64,000 nt of DNA, taken from contig JAPEIS010000010.1 of assembly GCA_029531795.1 (NCBI GenBank), positions 806,001 through 870,000 of the forward strand. Reading direction: 5' to 3'. Of this stretch, positions 36,851 to 48,210 are shown piece after piece (the stretch's first letter is position 1; each line of letters starts with the position of its first letter). This stretch comes from Sclerotinia nivalis. Its lineage: Eukaryota > Ascomycota > Leotiomycetes > Helotiales > Sclerotiniaceae. The notes beneath the pieces are model-generated. The model searched no databases and was not told the origin of the DNA. It saw only the letters and a list, made by a program, of their open reading frames with translations. The translations under genes and the position numbers were made by a program.

Positions 36851-37613
36851 AGCAACTTTTCCACAACAATATCCACCAGTCTCGACCGCCATAATTCTTA
36901 CCTCTAGATCTCCCCGTAACGAGATAATAGAATGGGCCGGGACATGAAGAATCACATTACCTTACCTAACCACACATCAACCATGCGGAACTTCCTAGTA
37001 CATAGTACATACAGCTAGCTGAGAATACCGATCATCATTTTAATAATCAAATAGACACTTATTAATACAAAACACCAGTAATCGTGCGTATGTAACCCCG
37101 CAGCCCCGAGCATGTTCCCGACCTATCCATTTCAATAACATATACATAGCTTCCTCAACCTCATGGTATCATACCCATCCCAGTCCAATCCACCCTTAAA
37201 AATAACACCTTCCCCTAAAGATTATACATACAAATACCTCTTAATTTCTCATAGGTACACATGCTATACGCCACGAGCCTAGCAATACTCTTTTGAACTC
37301 CTTGACCATCCAGAAGCATATCTACTCCCGTTCCTTGGAAAAATGTTGCCCAACTCAAAAACATGAAACGCGTTTCCTAAGCCCAGGACCTGCCTACCAC
37401 CCCCTTCCGCTCTCCTAGAAGTTATCAAAAGAAAAGAAAGTGTAACATCAGGATCGATACGAAGTCAAATTCGGTATGAAAAGAACCACGATAAAGTATA
37501 CCAACTCCTAATACATATGCTCATCACACAATACAACCCATTAAGAGAACCACAAAGACTGTACAAAGTCGACATGACTCTGAAACCATCATAAAAACCT
37601 CACAACTTTTTGC

Positions 37614-39845
37614 TTAAAGAAAAGCGTTACCACGAGGACTAGCGTCACCCATCGCTTCGGCAACCCTCTTAGCCTTCTGTCTCTCCGCCCACTCCCTACT
37701 AGCCTGTCTACCCTTCTCCGCGGCTTCCTCTCTAGAACGTTTAGTAGCCGCCTCACGATCTTTCTTCTCCTTCTCAATTTCTGCCGTGTACTGCGCATCT
37801 CTGTTATAAAGTTCCTTTGCACGTTGACGCTGCAACTCTTGGTCCGAATCCGAGACCGTACGTTGCATGGTCAGACGAGGGTTATGAGGATGGGAAGATG
37901 GTTTGCGTGTAAGAGGTGCGGGTGGAGCTTTAGTGCGTGGAGATGAGCCGGTTACGTTGACTTTTTGCATGTCGAGAATTGAGGGACGATGGGCGCCGAC
38001 GATAGAGCCACGCTTACCCACAGTGAGACCGCTGCTATCGGTACTTTCACCACCTGTTTTACTTTGACGGGCACGACTGGCAGCTGTGTCGCGGGGAAGA
38101 GTGCGAGAAGCAACGAATTTGCTCATGGGCCTGGCCTTGAATTCACGTCTTTTGCGGTCTTCCTCTTCTTGAGCTTTGACTCTTGCCTCGTGTGCTTCCC
38201 GCTTACGTCTAGAGTATGCTTCGCCGGGAAGCTCGAATTGAGAGGATTTGGTGGGTGGTTTCGTTGACTTGATCCTGCCTGGAGTAGTTTTAACAACAGT
38301 CATTTCAGATGATTCTCGCTGCGCAATACGTGCTTCTTTTTGTTCCTTCAACCGCTTAGCGACAGCATCACCGGGAAGCTCAAAGATTGGTTTGGTGGGT
38401 GGCTTCGTAGACTTTGTTGGCGACTTCGGAGGAAGGAGACTAGCTGGGCGTGGCACTTTGCTTGGGGATACTGTTGTTTGTTTTTCTGGGCTGACAATGG
38501 GTCTTAAATTTTCGAAAGTCATAGACTTAGCCTTCTTGAGGGTTGGTTCTTTGGTTGCTGTAGGCTTGACACGCACTGTTGCGTAGGTGGATTTTGGTCT
38601 CTGTGAAGATGCTAGAGTACCACGCACACGTACGCGCAGTCCAGTGGCAGGAATTTCCTCAATGAATCCTCGTCTGAGCGATTCTCTCGAATCACTGTCA
38701 GAGGAAACTTCAGTCGGAATATTGACCTTCTTGGTTGAAGTAGCAACAAATTTCTCGACGGTGGTAGCTTCATCGAGTGTGTCAATAGCATCTTCCAGAT
38801 TGTCAAGCTCCTCCAACGAGTCTTCAATACGAGAAACAGGCTTAGCTGGCGATCGACTTATTATTATGTCAATGAAGGAGTCCTCTTCAATTTCGGCTGA
38901 AGAAGAATGGCGAGCAGGAGTTGTTGCCTCCTTAGCCTCATAAGCTCTTTCAATTTGCTCCAGTGTTTTGATTTGCTTTGTCAAAGGGTATTTGACAGAA
39001 GTAGCTGGACGATCGTTCTCATTCGAGATTGAACGAAGCTTTTCCGCTGTTAGCGACTCGACATTCTTTGTCTCTATTTTGACATTATTCTTCATCGCTA
39101 AAGCATAATAGGGATTAGTGTTATGTTCATGTCTCTGTTGAATGAAATTTCCGGCCCGCAAAGGAAAGTGAGAACCGGTGAAAAGAGATGGACTATAAAT
39201 GGAGGCTTGAGGTGATTTCCAGAAAACATCTCCAGTGTCGGCCGCTCTAGGAAGTGAAATACCTTCACCATACTGACCTGCTTGTTGTCTCGCAACTTGA
39301 CCTCGAGTGGTTCTTCCTGACTGTGGGAATTGATGCAACATAGGTTGTTCCATGATTTGAAGTGGTTGCACGGATCTCAATTGACCAGTAAGGATCCTCG
39401 GAGACTCGGTATTCGACATAGATATTTCAGAATGGACACCAGACGGGTTTGCAATAATTCTTGAAACGGATCCTGTATTTGGAGTGGCTTGAACAGACTT
39501 TGAATGACCGACGGTTTTCTCACTATTCTCGATCTCTTGGATAGTACCTTTGGTATGTTCTACCTCACTCGAATGTTCTTGCTTTCCCCTGGTCTTATTC
39601 TTGTTGTGCTTTTTTCCTTTCTTTGTGATACCGAGAGCACTTCGATATGCAGCTTTAAGGTTTTTCATATGTTGTGCGAGGTCTGTTTCTTCGCTGTCAT
39701 GGACCGCCATGGTATTCAATCCGTGTGCGTTTGAAGTAGCCAATACCTTTGAAGCAGGTGTCAATGGGAGTGGAATTTGGGCAGCAATGGATGCAGTATT
39801 ATCTTCAGCGATATTGATCTTGATTGACCTTGTTACTAGAGACAT
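37614..39845 (-). CDS. Large basic protein with TPX2-like repeats
   Basis: Single-exon gene of 743 residues, ATG in good context (CAAGATGTC). Mostly low-complexity and charged, rich in Ser, Thr, Pro and Lys. Two related blocks near residues 485 and 535 each read KPPTK followed by FELPGD/FELPGE and a Lys/Arg/Glu-rich helix. The second continues to KRREFKARPMSK, resembling the TPX2/microtubule-binding C-terminal motif (F-LPGE, charged helix, FKARP). The last 80 residues form another strongly charged helix (ELQRQRAKELYNRD and on). This suggests a spindle or microtubule-associated protein acting with an Aurora/kinesin-type system, but only by motif resemblance. It diverges from the nucleotide kinase gene over a long shared promoter. 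An acidic region around residues 300-370 is notable. Confidence 0.7.
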   Translation of the reverse strand: MSLVTRSIKINIAEDNTASIAAQIPLPLTPASKVLATSNAHGLNTMAVHDSEETDLAQHMKNLKAAYRSALGITKKGKKHNKNKTRGKQEHSSEVEHTKGTIQEIENSEKTVGHSKSVQATPNTGSVSRIIANPSGVHSEISMSNTESPRILTGQLRSVQPLQIMEQPMLHQFPQSGRTTRGQVARQQAGQYGEGISLPRAADTGDVFWKSPQASIYSPSLFTGSHFPLRAGNFIQQRHEHNTNPYYALAMKNNVKIETKNVESLTAEKLRSISNENDRPATSVKYPLTKQIKTLEQIERAYEAKEATTPARHSSSAEIEEDSFIDIIISRSPAKPVSRIEDSLEELDNLEDAIDTLDEATTVEKFVATSTKKVNIPTEVSSDSDSRESLRRGFIEEIPATGLRVRVRGTLASSQRPKSTYATVRVKPTATKEPTLKKAKSMTFENLRPIVSPEKQTTVSPSKVPRPASLLPPKSPTKSTKPPTKPIFELPGDAVAKRLKEQKEARIAQRESSEMTVVKTTPGRIKSTKPPTKSSQFELPGEAYSRRKREAHEARVKAQEEEDRKRREFKARPMSKFVASRTLPRDTAASRARQSKTGGESTDSSGLTVGKRGSIVGAHRPSILDMQKVNVTGSSPRTKAPPAPLTRKPSSHPHNPRLTMQRTVSDSDQELQRQRAKELYNRDAQYTAEIEKEKKDREAATKRSREEAAEKGRQASREWAERQKAKRVAEAMGDASPRGNAFL

Positions 39846-40564
39846 CTTGACTGTTAAATGTCACAGATGGCCTAGAAGGCTAAAAGGTGCAGATCGTCGT
39901 CGTGTCTCGGAAATTAGTTGTGATTTGAATATTGGCAAGTGGTGAGTTTGCAAGGATTGGTGGAAATTGCGATCTATTTGAGTGACAGTCGTATTCTGTA
40001 TTCGTAAGGTCAATAGAAATGTAGTACCAAGTGTGATGAGTTTTTATTTTATTTTCCAAAATCCGAGTTTTCTTGTTGATTTTGTGAATTGTAAGTTAAT
40101 AAGATTGTCCATGTTCATGAAGATATTCGTTTACTCGCAACAATGTGACTTCCCCCCCTCATTTGTTTGTGAGTTTACATCATCACTATAGCAACCCGGT
40201 AGAGCTGAGGAAAGCGCGACCCCACGGTGGGGCCGTCTTGAAACAAAGCTATTTTTGGACGAACGCTGTAAATTTGTTACGGGTTCATTACCCGTTCCAA
40301 GCTAGTATCAATGCCTCAGGTATCTACCCTCCACACAGTCAAGGATATCAACATATTAACCTACATCATTGCCAACACTATAATAACTTTTCATTTTGAA
40401 TATACCTCTCTTAAATCATACTCTAATATCATATACAAAAAAGATTAAGATAAATCTTCCCGATTCCTATAAATACCTATCTAGTATTCAATTCAGAAGA
40501 AAACAATAAATATCATATATGAGACTTACAATCCCACAACAAATCCAAATCCCAACTCTAGAAA

Positions 40565-40870
40565 TCAATTCTTAATTCTTAATCTCTTCAATTTCCAATC
40601 TTTAATCCTTAATCTCTAATCCTCAATCCTTAATCCCTAATTCTTAATCCCTAATCTTTAATTTCTAATCCTTAATCTTTAATCTTTAATTTTTAATCCT
40701 CAATTTCTAATTTTCAATTTTCAATTCTTAATCTTCAATTCTCAATTTTTAATCCTTAATCTTTAATCCTCAATCTTCAATCTCTAATTTCCAATTTTCA
40801 ATCTCTAATCCTCAATCTTCAATTTTTAATCTTTAATCTCTTCAATCTTCAATCCCTAATCCCCAATCCC
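40565..40870 (+). repeat. Degenerate 7-mer array, consensus TTAATCY/TCAATYT
   Basis: About 300 bp made of some 40 imperfect heptamers of the form (C/T)T(T/C)AAT(C/T), almost without G on the plus strand. It lies between the divergent TPX2-like and nucleotide kinase genes. A short related stretch appears at 41220-41265. Confidence 0.8.
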
Positions 40871-41860
40871 AAACCCAATTCCCCCTCCCCATCCCAAAAC
40901 CCACAAACAATCCCAAACAATCCCATCCAACCCCTACACCACCATTCTTCCATTTTTCCTCTCAAAAAACACACCCAACACCCGACACCCAACACCAAAT
41001 ACAAAATACTCAAGTAATATTAATACATACCATCGCCTCGAGCTCCAGAATTGCAGTTGTAGTTGTAATCGTTATAGCGATTATTCGTATCACACCACAT
41101 CCTCAAGCTCAGCAGTCATTCCCCTCTCTACTTAGATACCTATGGTTATCAAACTTTTCATTTCCTTTTTTTCTTCTTTGCTTCTTATTGGTTTTATCGA
41201 TCTAATGTAATTCGATGTTTAATTTTCGATCTTTGATTTTTAATTTGTAATTTTTAATTTCTAACTCACTCCAAGCAATGCGAATTTCATTTTGCAGAAA
41301 AGAAATACTTTTTATATAGGTACCCACAGACAAGCATCCCCTCGCTTATATAGAGTTAGGTCCTCCTCATCTGATGTCGCAGCGGGATAAAACGAGAGGG
41401 AATAATATAATGGAATAATGAAATAGTTAATTTCGATTCACTTTTATCTTTCATCTTCTCATTCACATTCATATTCTTCATCTTCTCATTCACATTCATA
41501 TTCAAAGTTCTCGTTTTCATTCCTCCGATATATTCCGATGGATAAAAATGACAAGTAGGTAGGTAGCAGATATATATTGTAATTTCAAAAGTGAGTGATT
41601 GTATTGCCGGCTTCACCAACACGATATCAGAAACTTCGTTTATCTCTCTCTATATAAGCTATGAACAAGCAAGAAAGCAGTCTTCCCATTTAAACTTAAT
41701 CCACATATAACCTAAGAGTACCTACCCAGTACACAACCCATCCACTCCACGGCCCACAGAAAAAGAATACTTCCTTTCCCTTCTCCTTCTCCTCCTCCTT
41801 GAACACAGCGCCAGCAAACCACCCGCGCAAAACCACCCAACATCCAACACCCACCCCACA

Positions 41861-42601
41861 ATGCCCCCTCCAACCCCTCCAACCCCCCACCCCCCAAAAA
41901 TAATCTTCATCCTCGGTCCTCCCGGTATCGGAAAAGGAACGCAATGTGTACTCCTCACACAAACCCCTCCCAAAACGCACTCCATCCACCACCTAAGCAT
42001 CGGCGAAATCTTGCGCACCGAGCTCGCAAAACCACATAGTAAATGGGCCAGTATAATCCGGACGAATATGGCCGAAGGACGAACGGGACCGCCGGAGATG
42101 ACGGTCTCGATGTTGAAGTCCGTGATGGGAGGGAAGATGAAAAGTGTAGAGGGGGGTGGGGGAGGCGAGGTGGTGTTTTTGATTGATGGTTAGTTACCAA
42201 GTTACTGTTTTTATTTCGTGGTGGGAAAGTTGTTTTGGGATAGGTGTTTAAGTATCGATTTACTTCGTTGAATCCGCTAATGTGAAATAGGATTTCCTCG
42301 CAGTATGGATAGGATAGCTTTATTTGAGTCAACGATCTCAGCACCATCATTGGTGCTCTCTTTAGATTGTCCACTGCATATTCTGCAGGAGAGACTTCTT
42401 TGTCGGGCTGAATCTTCTAGTCGCGTTGATGATGGGGTTGCGATTATGCAGAAACGATTTGAGCAGCATGTTTGTGCTACTAAACCTGTTATTGCTCATT
42501 ATAAGGAACGAGGCTTGGTTGTTGAGATTGATGGGGGTAGGAGTGTGGAGGCTGTTCAGGAGGATATTCGGGGGGCGCTGGAGAAAGTTTTGGGGCTGTA
42601 A
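41861..42601 (+). CDS. UMP-CMP/adenylate-type nucleotide kinase, 2 exons
   Basis: Nucleoside monophosphate kinase, 212 residues, exons 41861-42188 and 42291-42601 around a 102-nt intron with a CTAAT branch site. The P-loop GPPGIGKGTQ is at residues 19-28. LSIGEILRTEL is the NMP-binding start. VFLIDG joins FPRSMDR across the splice, giving the family's FLIDGFPR motif. ERLLCRAESSSRVDD matches the short lid of UMP-CMP kinases, which transfer phosphate from ATP to UMP or CMP in pyrimidine nucleotide synthesis. A Gly-rich insertion (near residue 100) just before the FLIDG strand is unusual. The N-terminal Pro/Thr stretch is non-conserved. It is the last intact gene before the AT-rich repeat block. 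Confidence 0.88.
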
Positions 42602-43119
42602 ATGGGCGAGGGATAGAGTAGAAGGTTTAGATGGGTTTGCGAGATTTTGATGTGTGGTGAAGTGAAGGAAATGGAGATAGAGATAGAGCAGCACAGCGAA
42701 GAGATGTGATGGATGATACCACTCCATGATAGCGATTAACCTCTGGGCAGTTCGAAATATCGACTATCGGTCTCACAATCTTTCGAAGCTTCGATTGAAA
42801 TACTTAATATTTACGGTAAATACCCCGAATAGCAACTTTTCAACTTTCGATACCTCGTTTAGCAATCAGTGGTACCACTTTTGACCCCAAAAATCATTTG
42901 AATATAGATCTATAAATAGATTTATAAAATAAATTTTTAATTTATAAATATATTAATTGTACATTAAAGCGAGTTCGAGGTGTTTCGACCTCTATATTCG
43001 ATAGAGTTCGTCGTTGTTTTATACAGCCTTGTCAAGGTTAGAGCAATAGTATAAACATAGTGGAATCTTATAGGCTCAATTGATAAGATATTATAATAGA
43101 GAGGTCAAATATATATATG
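42602..43119. other. Transition from gene-bearing to AT-rich DNA
   Basis: 3' flank of the kinase gene; around 42900 composition drops abruptly to mostly A and T, with TTTATAAATA-like sequence. No coding region. Confidence 0.6.
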
Positions 43120-43518
43120 TGTCACGGGTAATCATATATTACCTAAATCACATGTAAATGATCTATGATCAATATATCATCGTATGATTATCATACTCTT
43201 TCCTATGTTATTTATATCGTATGATCATCGTATATTTTCTTATATCATTCGTATTCAGGTTATTCTAATTCCTTGATTATCCTTACGATTAATCAAGCTG
43301 ATCCTGATATGATATTATAAGAAATCATACCTTATTGATGTATTTCGTCAACTAGATAACAAGGATTTAGTTTATATATACGATTTTCGATGGATAGGAT
43401 CGAGAACAAGTTATTCAATAAGTTTTTACTCAATTAGATATTTAATTTCATTATTTCAATAGAACTATCTTCTTTTTGATCCCTTCAATATACTCTGTGA
43501 TCATACTATCTTGTGATA
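43120..43518 (-). repeat. LTR-like sequence, probable 3' LTR of the gypsy element
   Basis: 399 bp starting TGTCAC and ending GTGATA on the plus strand (ends inverted, consistent with TG...CA after a C-to-T change). A related copy in opposite orientation lies at 62148-62506. It sits about 800 bp beyond the end of the minus-strand gypsy coding region, where its 3' LTR is expected. No flanking 5-bp duplication is visible, so it is not a clean solo LTR. Confidence 0.5.
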
Positions 43519-44339
43519 GTTATGAGTTCGGTAGTTTTTAATCTATTTAAATTTCTATTCGACGATTATTCAGTTCACAAAGGATCACCCTTTTTCACTT
43601 CAATCCTATTTTCCTTATAAGTTCAAATATTCGAATCTTCTTAGTTATTTTTCTTTCAATATAACGAAAGATCAAAACGATTCTCTTATTTTTATTATTC
43701 GTACTCAATAACTGGAGTGGTATTTCCATTTGAAGAATAAATACTTGATTTAAGAAATCTAAAAATAAATCAATTCAAATATTGATCTATTCGTTTTTAC
43801 TTCAAGCATTATCATTCCAAGTTCAAACCTAGCGGATGAACCAATTTGTACTCAGTATCACGGTGGTGGTAGAGTGTTTTAAGATATAATGATATTCTAC
43901 GAAAAAGGAAAAAGATACTAGGAAGAGTGTTGACTATATAAGGGATGGGTGTTTTAGGTAACTATGCAGATTAGCTAGGAACGGGTTATAAATTTATGAT
44001 AGTATTTCTTTCTTTAAAGTCTAATTTGTTTTCAAATTATTGATAAAATCTTTTGTAAAACAATTGTTCAAGCAAAATCTTATCTAAATATTTCAAATTC
44101 TTGAATTATAAAACCATCTTTCAAATTTTAGGATTGTTTTAAAATTTAAGATATTATTTTCCTATTCAAATAAATTATACTTTTTTTTTTGTTGATTGTT
44201 GTAAAATCTTTATAAGAGTTGAAGCTAACAACAATACTATAACATCTAAATAATCCAAAACCTATAATGATGATCTAGGTTTCTTAGGGTGTAAACGATG
44301 GTAATCGATTAGAATCTTCTTATTGTTTTTTAAATTTGA

Positions 44340-44561
44340 TACTGATTGTTAGATTGGTGTATAATATCTTTATTTGATTTGATAATGATAATTATCTTTA
44401 TTATAATTATCAAGTATACCTTCAAATTTTAATTTTTGAATTGATTCTTCTTTTTCGTCTTCTCTTTCGAAGATTCTATTTTTTATAATTTTCGATTCTG
44501 ATTCGTTAATTAAAATTTGTTCTGGGAAATAAGATTTTGGATATACTGGTTTTAGCAACAA
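44340..44561 (-). pseudogene. Gypsy integrase tail and chromodomain remnant
   Basis: Reads LLKPVYPKSYFPEQILINES, then FEREDEKEESIQKLKFEGIL and YHYQIK, where a stop (TAA) sits at the place of the Trp normally following in YQIKWKGY of chromodomains. TGG to TAA is the change RIP makes. Such domains direct chromoviruses to heterochromatin. Confidence 0.6.
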
Positions 44562-44807
44562 ATGATAGAATATTGAAAAGATTTGTATATTTTCTAATAA
44601 TTCGATTAAACAAATGTATGGATAAACCTTTATTATTTTGTATAATCCGATTCATTTATTATTGAGCTTTTTTGCTTTACAAGATATTTTTATATTTTTT
44701 GTATTTATATATACTTTTTATTCTTTTATGTATTGTAATGAATCTAATCTGTTTTGATTTGTATATTCTTTGTAGGTTGTAATAGATTGTTTTGTAAGTA
44801 TTTTAAA

Positions 44808-45002
44808 TTAATTCAGAATATATTTCATTCTATCAATTGTTTTGTTTCTCTTGAAGAATTTATATTTTTGAATTATTATTATATCTGAAGGATAATGTTT
44901 ACTAGATTCTATATCCAATTGTAAATTAAAACTATAATTCGCAAAGAATAACGAACAATCTATTATTTCAGAAATCAAATTGTTTGAAGCAAATTCTATC
45001 AA
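44808..45002 (-). pseudogene. Gypsy integrase, C-terminal core remnant
   Basis: Reads EFASNNLISEIIDCSLFFAN and on; the ASN...S...SPFFANYG block of gypsy integrases is recognisable although altered. Confidence 0.65.
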
Positions 45003-45176
45003 AAGTAACTATTCCATTCAATTATCTTGATGAAAGTTTATAAATATATACAAATACTATTCTAGAATTGAATTGATTCGTTCTGTTTGATTATTTGTTT
45101 GCAAATGAAATACTGAGTTATATTTAAAAGCTACTCTCAATCGTTTAGAAAATTGTATTCAGAATTTCGATACGAA

Positions 45177-45371
45177 TTATATTCCTCGATCTGAAATGAT
45201 ATTTACCGATAGACTATATAATATATAAATGCGATTAATAAAAACATTAACTAATTCTTTTATTATTAGAAATCTTGTATTTATAAAATACTTCATTTTT
45301 GTCAATCTACAAACAATTATTAATATATATTTGTATATTGAATCGTAATATTTACAATCTAGCAAAGGTAT
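45177..45371 (-). pseudogene. Gypsy integrase catalytic core remnant
   Basis: Contains YDSIYKYILIIVCRLTKMKYFI and NIISDRG, the decayed form of the D...VDRLTKMAHF...ISDRG core with the first two acidic catalytic positions. Ends at a premature stop. Confidence 0.7.
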
Positions 45372-46049
45372 AATATAATCGATCGAAATATCTGATCATA
45401 ATCGGAAAGGAACAGACAACGGTTTCAGGAATTCTGAGGGAAATGATTTTGGGGATTTTGTTCGAATATAGAGTTTACAAGTTTGAATATAAGTGTTTAT
45501 TTTTTGATATATTTGTAGTTATCAATAGTTTCTGGAGACTAAATCAATAGTTTTCATACAATTAAAATGATTAGCGGAATCCGACGAATATATTCTATAT
45601 AAAATTTGTATTTTTAGTTTATCATCAAATGGAATTTATAGTTTTTTATAATAGTAAATTTTATTATTGTAAATATAGCAATCCTGTATAGTTATTTGTA
45701 GGATTTTTCTGAATTCTTTTGATTATTTAATTATAAAGGGGTTTTCGATTGTTGATATTAATTGTTTGACTATATCTGATCTATTATATATTATATCAAT
45801 AAATTCGTCGATGGATTTGTCTTCAAATAGTATTATTCAATCTGTTACAATTAATAAGAGATCATTTGTAAGTTCTTTATATAAATCTATATCGAATCTA
45901 TCAATAAGTAAAACAATATATTTCCGGTTTTTTAAATATTCATCATTGAAATCAGAGCTATCAAATCGATCCTCCCGTCGGCAATTCAAAATATCTAGCC
46001 AAATTGCTTTAATTCTTAATCAATAAACGATTCGGAAATTGTATTGAAA

Positions 46050-46190
46050 TAGAAACTTTGATTATTATACTTGATATTGATTTAATGCTTTCGTTGTTAT
46101 AAAATATTCCAGATTCTTGTAATCAATCAAGATTTCGAATTCCTATTAAGATTCTTGTAATTCTGATTGTTATTCCTTTATTGATTTAAT
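46050..46190 (-). pseudogene. Gypsy RNase H remnant
   Basis: One minus-strand frame reads EILIDYKNLEYFITTKALNQ, matching the TDHKNLEYF block of gypsy RNase H. Boundaries approximate. Confidence 0.55.
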
Positions 46191-46568
46191 AATAATTAAT
46201 AGCTCTTTGTTGTAAATCTCGTAATTATATTTAGCAGCCGAATATTTCAAAGAAAAGTATATTATTGATTGTAAAATGTTGTTGTTATTGTATTGAGAAA
46301 ATACTCTTTTCGAAGTTCAATTTGAAGCATTTGTTTCCAATACAATTTTTCTATTGTAATTAAAATAAGTAAATACCAGAACTATTATAAATACGTTCTT
46401 TAGATTTTCGAATACTATTATATAATCGTTCTTCTATTGTTAATCTATTTCTTTTTACAAAAGGTTATTTAAAGAACGATAGATCTTTGAAAAGTCTTTT
46501 ATAAATCGATAATAAAAGTTTGCGAAATTAAGGAATCGTTGTAGATTTTTAATAAATATTGATTATGT

Positions 46569-46811
46569 TCAAAAGGTAATAATTGATATTTTATTCTGAT
46601 TCATTTTTATATTTTCAGTTGTGATTATAAAATCTAAATATTTTGTAAAAGTTGTTTCGAATTTGTATTTATTAATATCGATTTGTAAACCAGTATTCAA
46701 TAGTTTCCGGATTATATTACGAATATATTCTCGATGTTGATTTTTATCTTCGGAGTATATAAGGATATTATCGAGATATACAATATAATACTTATTCAAT
46801 TCGTTAAACAA
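46569..46811 (-). pseudogene. Gypsy reverse transcriptase remnant
   Basis: Reads YYIVYLDNILIYSEDKNQHR; the YxDD box has become YLDN (one catalytic Asp lost), followed by the NTGLQIDINKYKFE block. The rest of RT continues towards 47500 in broken frames. Confidence 0.75.
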
Positions 46812-47968
46812 AGTATAATTAATATAGTATTAAAATAATATTGATATATTACAAAGACTAAAAGGAATAATTAATGATTCGAATAATCCAAATCGAATAA
46901 TGAAAACAATTTTCTATTCGTTATTTTCTACAATACGAAGTTTATTGAAAGTAGCAATAATATCTAATTTGATATAGATTTTTGTATTACAAAGAGTATC
47001 CAAAGTTTCTTGAATAATTAATAAAGGATATCGATTCTTAATAGTAATATTATTCAAATTATAATAATCCTAATAGATACGGATTCTTCCGCTAGATTTG
47101 ATTATTAGAAGTAATAAAATTACACTTCGTGATTTTGATTCCCGAATGAAACCTTTGGTAAAATTGTCATCGATCTATTTTCGAATTATCTTTAATTCGA
47201 AAGAAGACAAAAAGCGATTTTTGAAATATAAAGGTTCTTTTCTAGATATTAATTTTATCTTATAATCCTATACTCGATGTAAAGGAAGTGTATCTATATA
47301 ACGAAATAAAAAAGCAAGTAGTTTATCTTGAAATTACAAAGGAAGTTTTTTTCTGATCTTATTATCGCTAAAGGATGATTTGTTATTAAAGAATTTCTCG
47401 ATATTTATCTCTATTATTTTCCGAAGGTATTTTAGTTGATAATAATAATAAACAAAATTGTAAAGTTTCGAAAACATTTTAATTAATACATCGATGATGT
47501 TATCTTTTCTATATAGTATATCCTTAAAGTTTTATTTTTGAAGAACCGGAATTATTATTGCTTTATATAAACATTCTTATCGAATAATCTCTTTTGTTCG
47601 ATTCAATTCCTTTTATATAAGATATATAACTTTTACTTTATTTTGTTAACAAAAAGATATAAAACTAATAATTTATAATTAATAGATATTATCTAAATCT
47701 AATTTTGTATTGAAAATAATCTCGATTCGCTTTTTTGGGATTGGGATTGATAACGATAGTAAAGATTTATTCTTTGATATTGATTTCGATCGATATTATC
47801 CAATAATTTTTTGTATAAACTCGTATTGAATAAAACATCGATTCGATATCATTTATATTTAAAACGATACTCTTTTATTATAAACTCTTATACGATAATA
47901 GTTTATATCGAGTATTAAGGTTTTATTGATTTGCAAATCGATTCTAGAGTCTTCTATCGATTTATAAT

Positions 47969-48210
47969 TGTTGGTATTCACGTGCTCTTAAAGCATATGA
48001 TCCTCACTTAAGCGAAGGCTTCTATATTGAGGCCATTTGCATTCAATGATTCCTTCGAATCTTGATGCGTAATATAATCTTTAATTTAGAGGTCAATTGC
48101 GTAGCAATCCAAACGCCCTTACGGGAATCTCTTTTGTGAATAACTTCAATACGATCATAAACGTTTTGATCAATTCTATCGGATACAATGATCACGGAAT
48201 CGTACCGATA
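47969..48210 (+). repeat. 5' LTR of the copia element
   Basis: 242 bp, begins TGTTGGTATTCAC and ends GTACCGATA (CA decayed to TA). Aligns without gaps in length to the 3' LTR. Confidence 0.9.

Larger units (their letters stand above)
29332..37613. other. 8-kb gene-poor region
   Basis: No coding region I can defend. It contains short tandem motifs (34984-35045, an AT dinucleotide run near 35351-35366, CCTAA units at 35935-35958 and a 15-nt poly-C at 36836-36850). From about 35600 to 37580 the plus strand is unusually C+A-rich and G-poor, giving long frames without biological sense. The right end is the 3' flank of the TPX2-like gene. Confidence 0.45.

Noticed and set aside
37989..39945. Plus-strand open frames within the TPX2-like gene
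   Set aside because: Shadows of the long 743-codon minus-strand frame.
41696..42374. Gly/Trp-rich minus-strand frames over the kinase gene
   Set aside because: They are antisense readings of its Pro-rich, C-rich 5' part; the plus-strand gene has a P-loop and a consistent splice.
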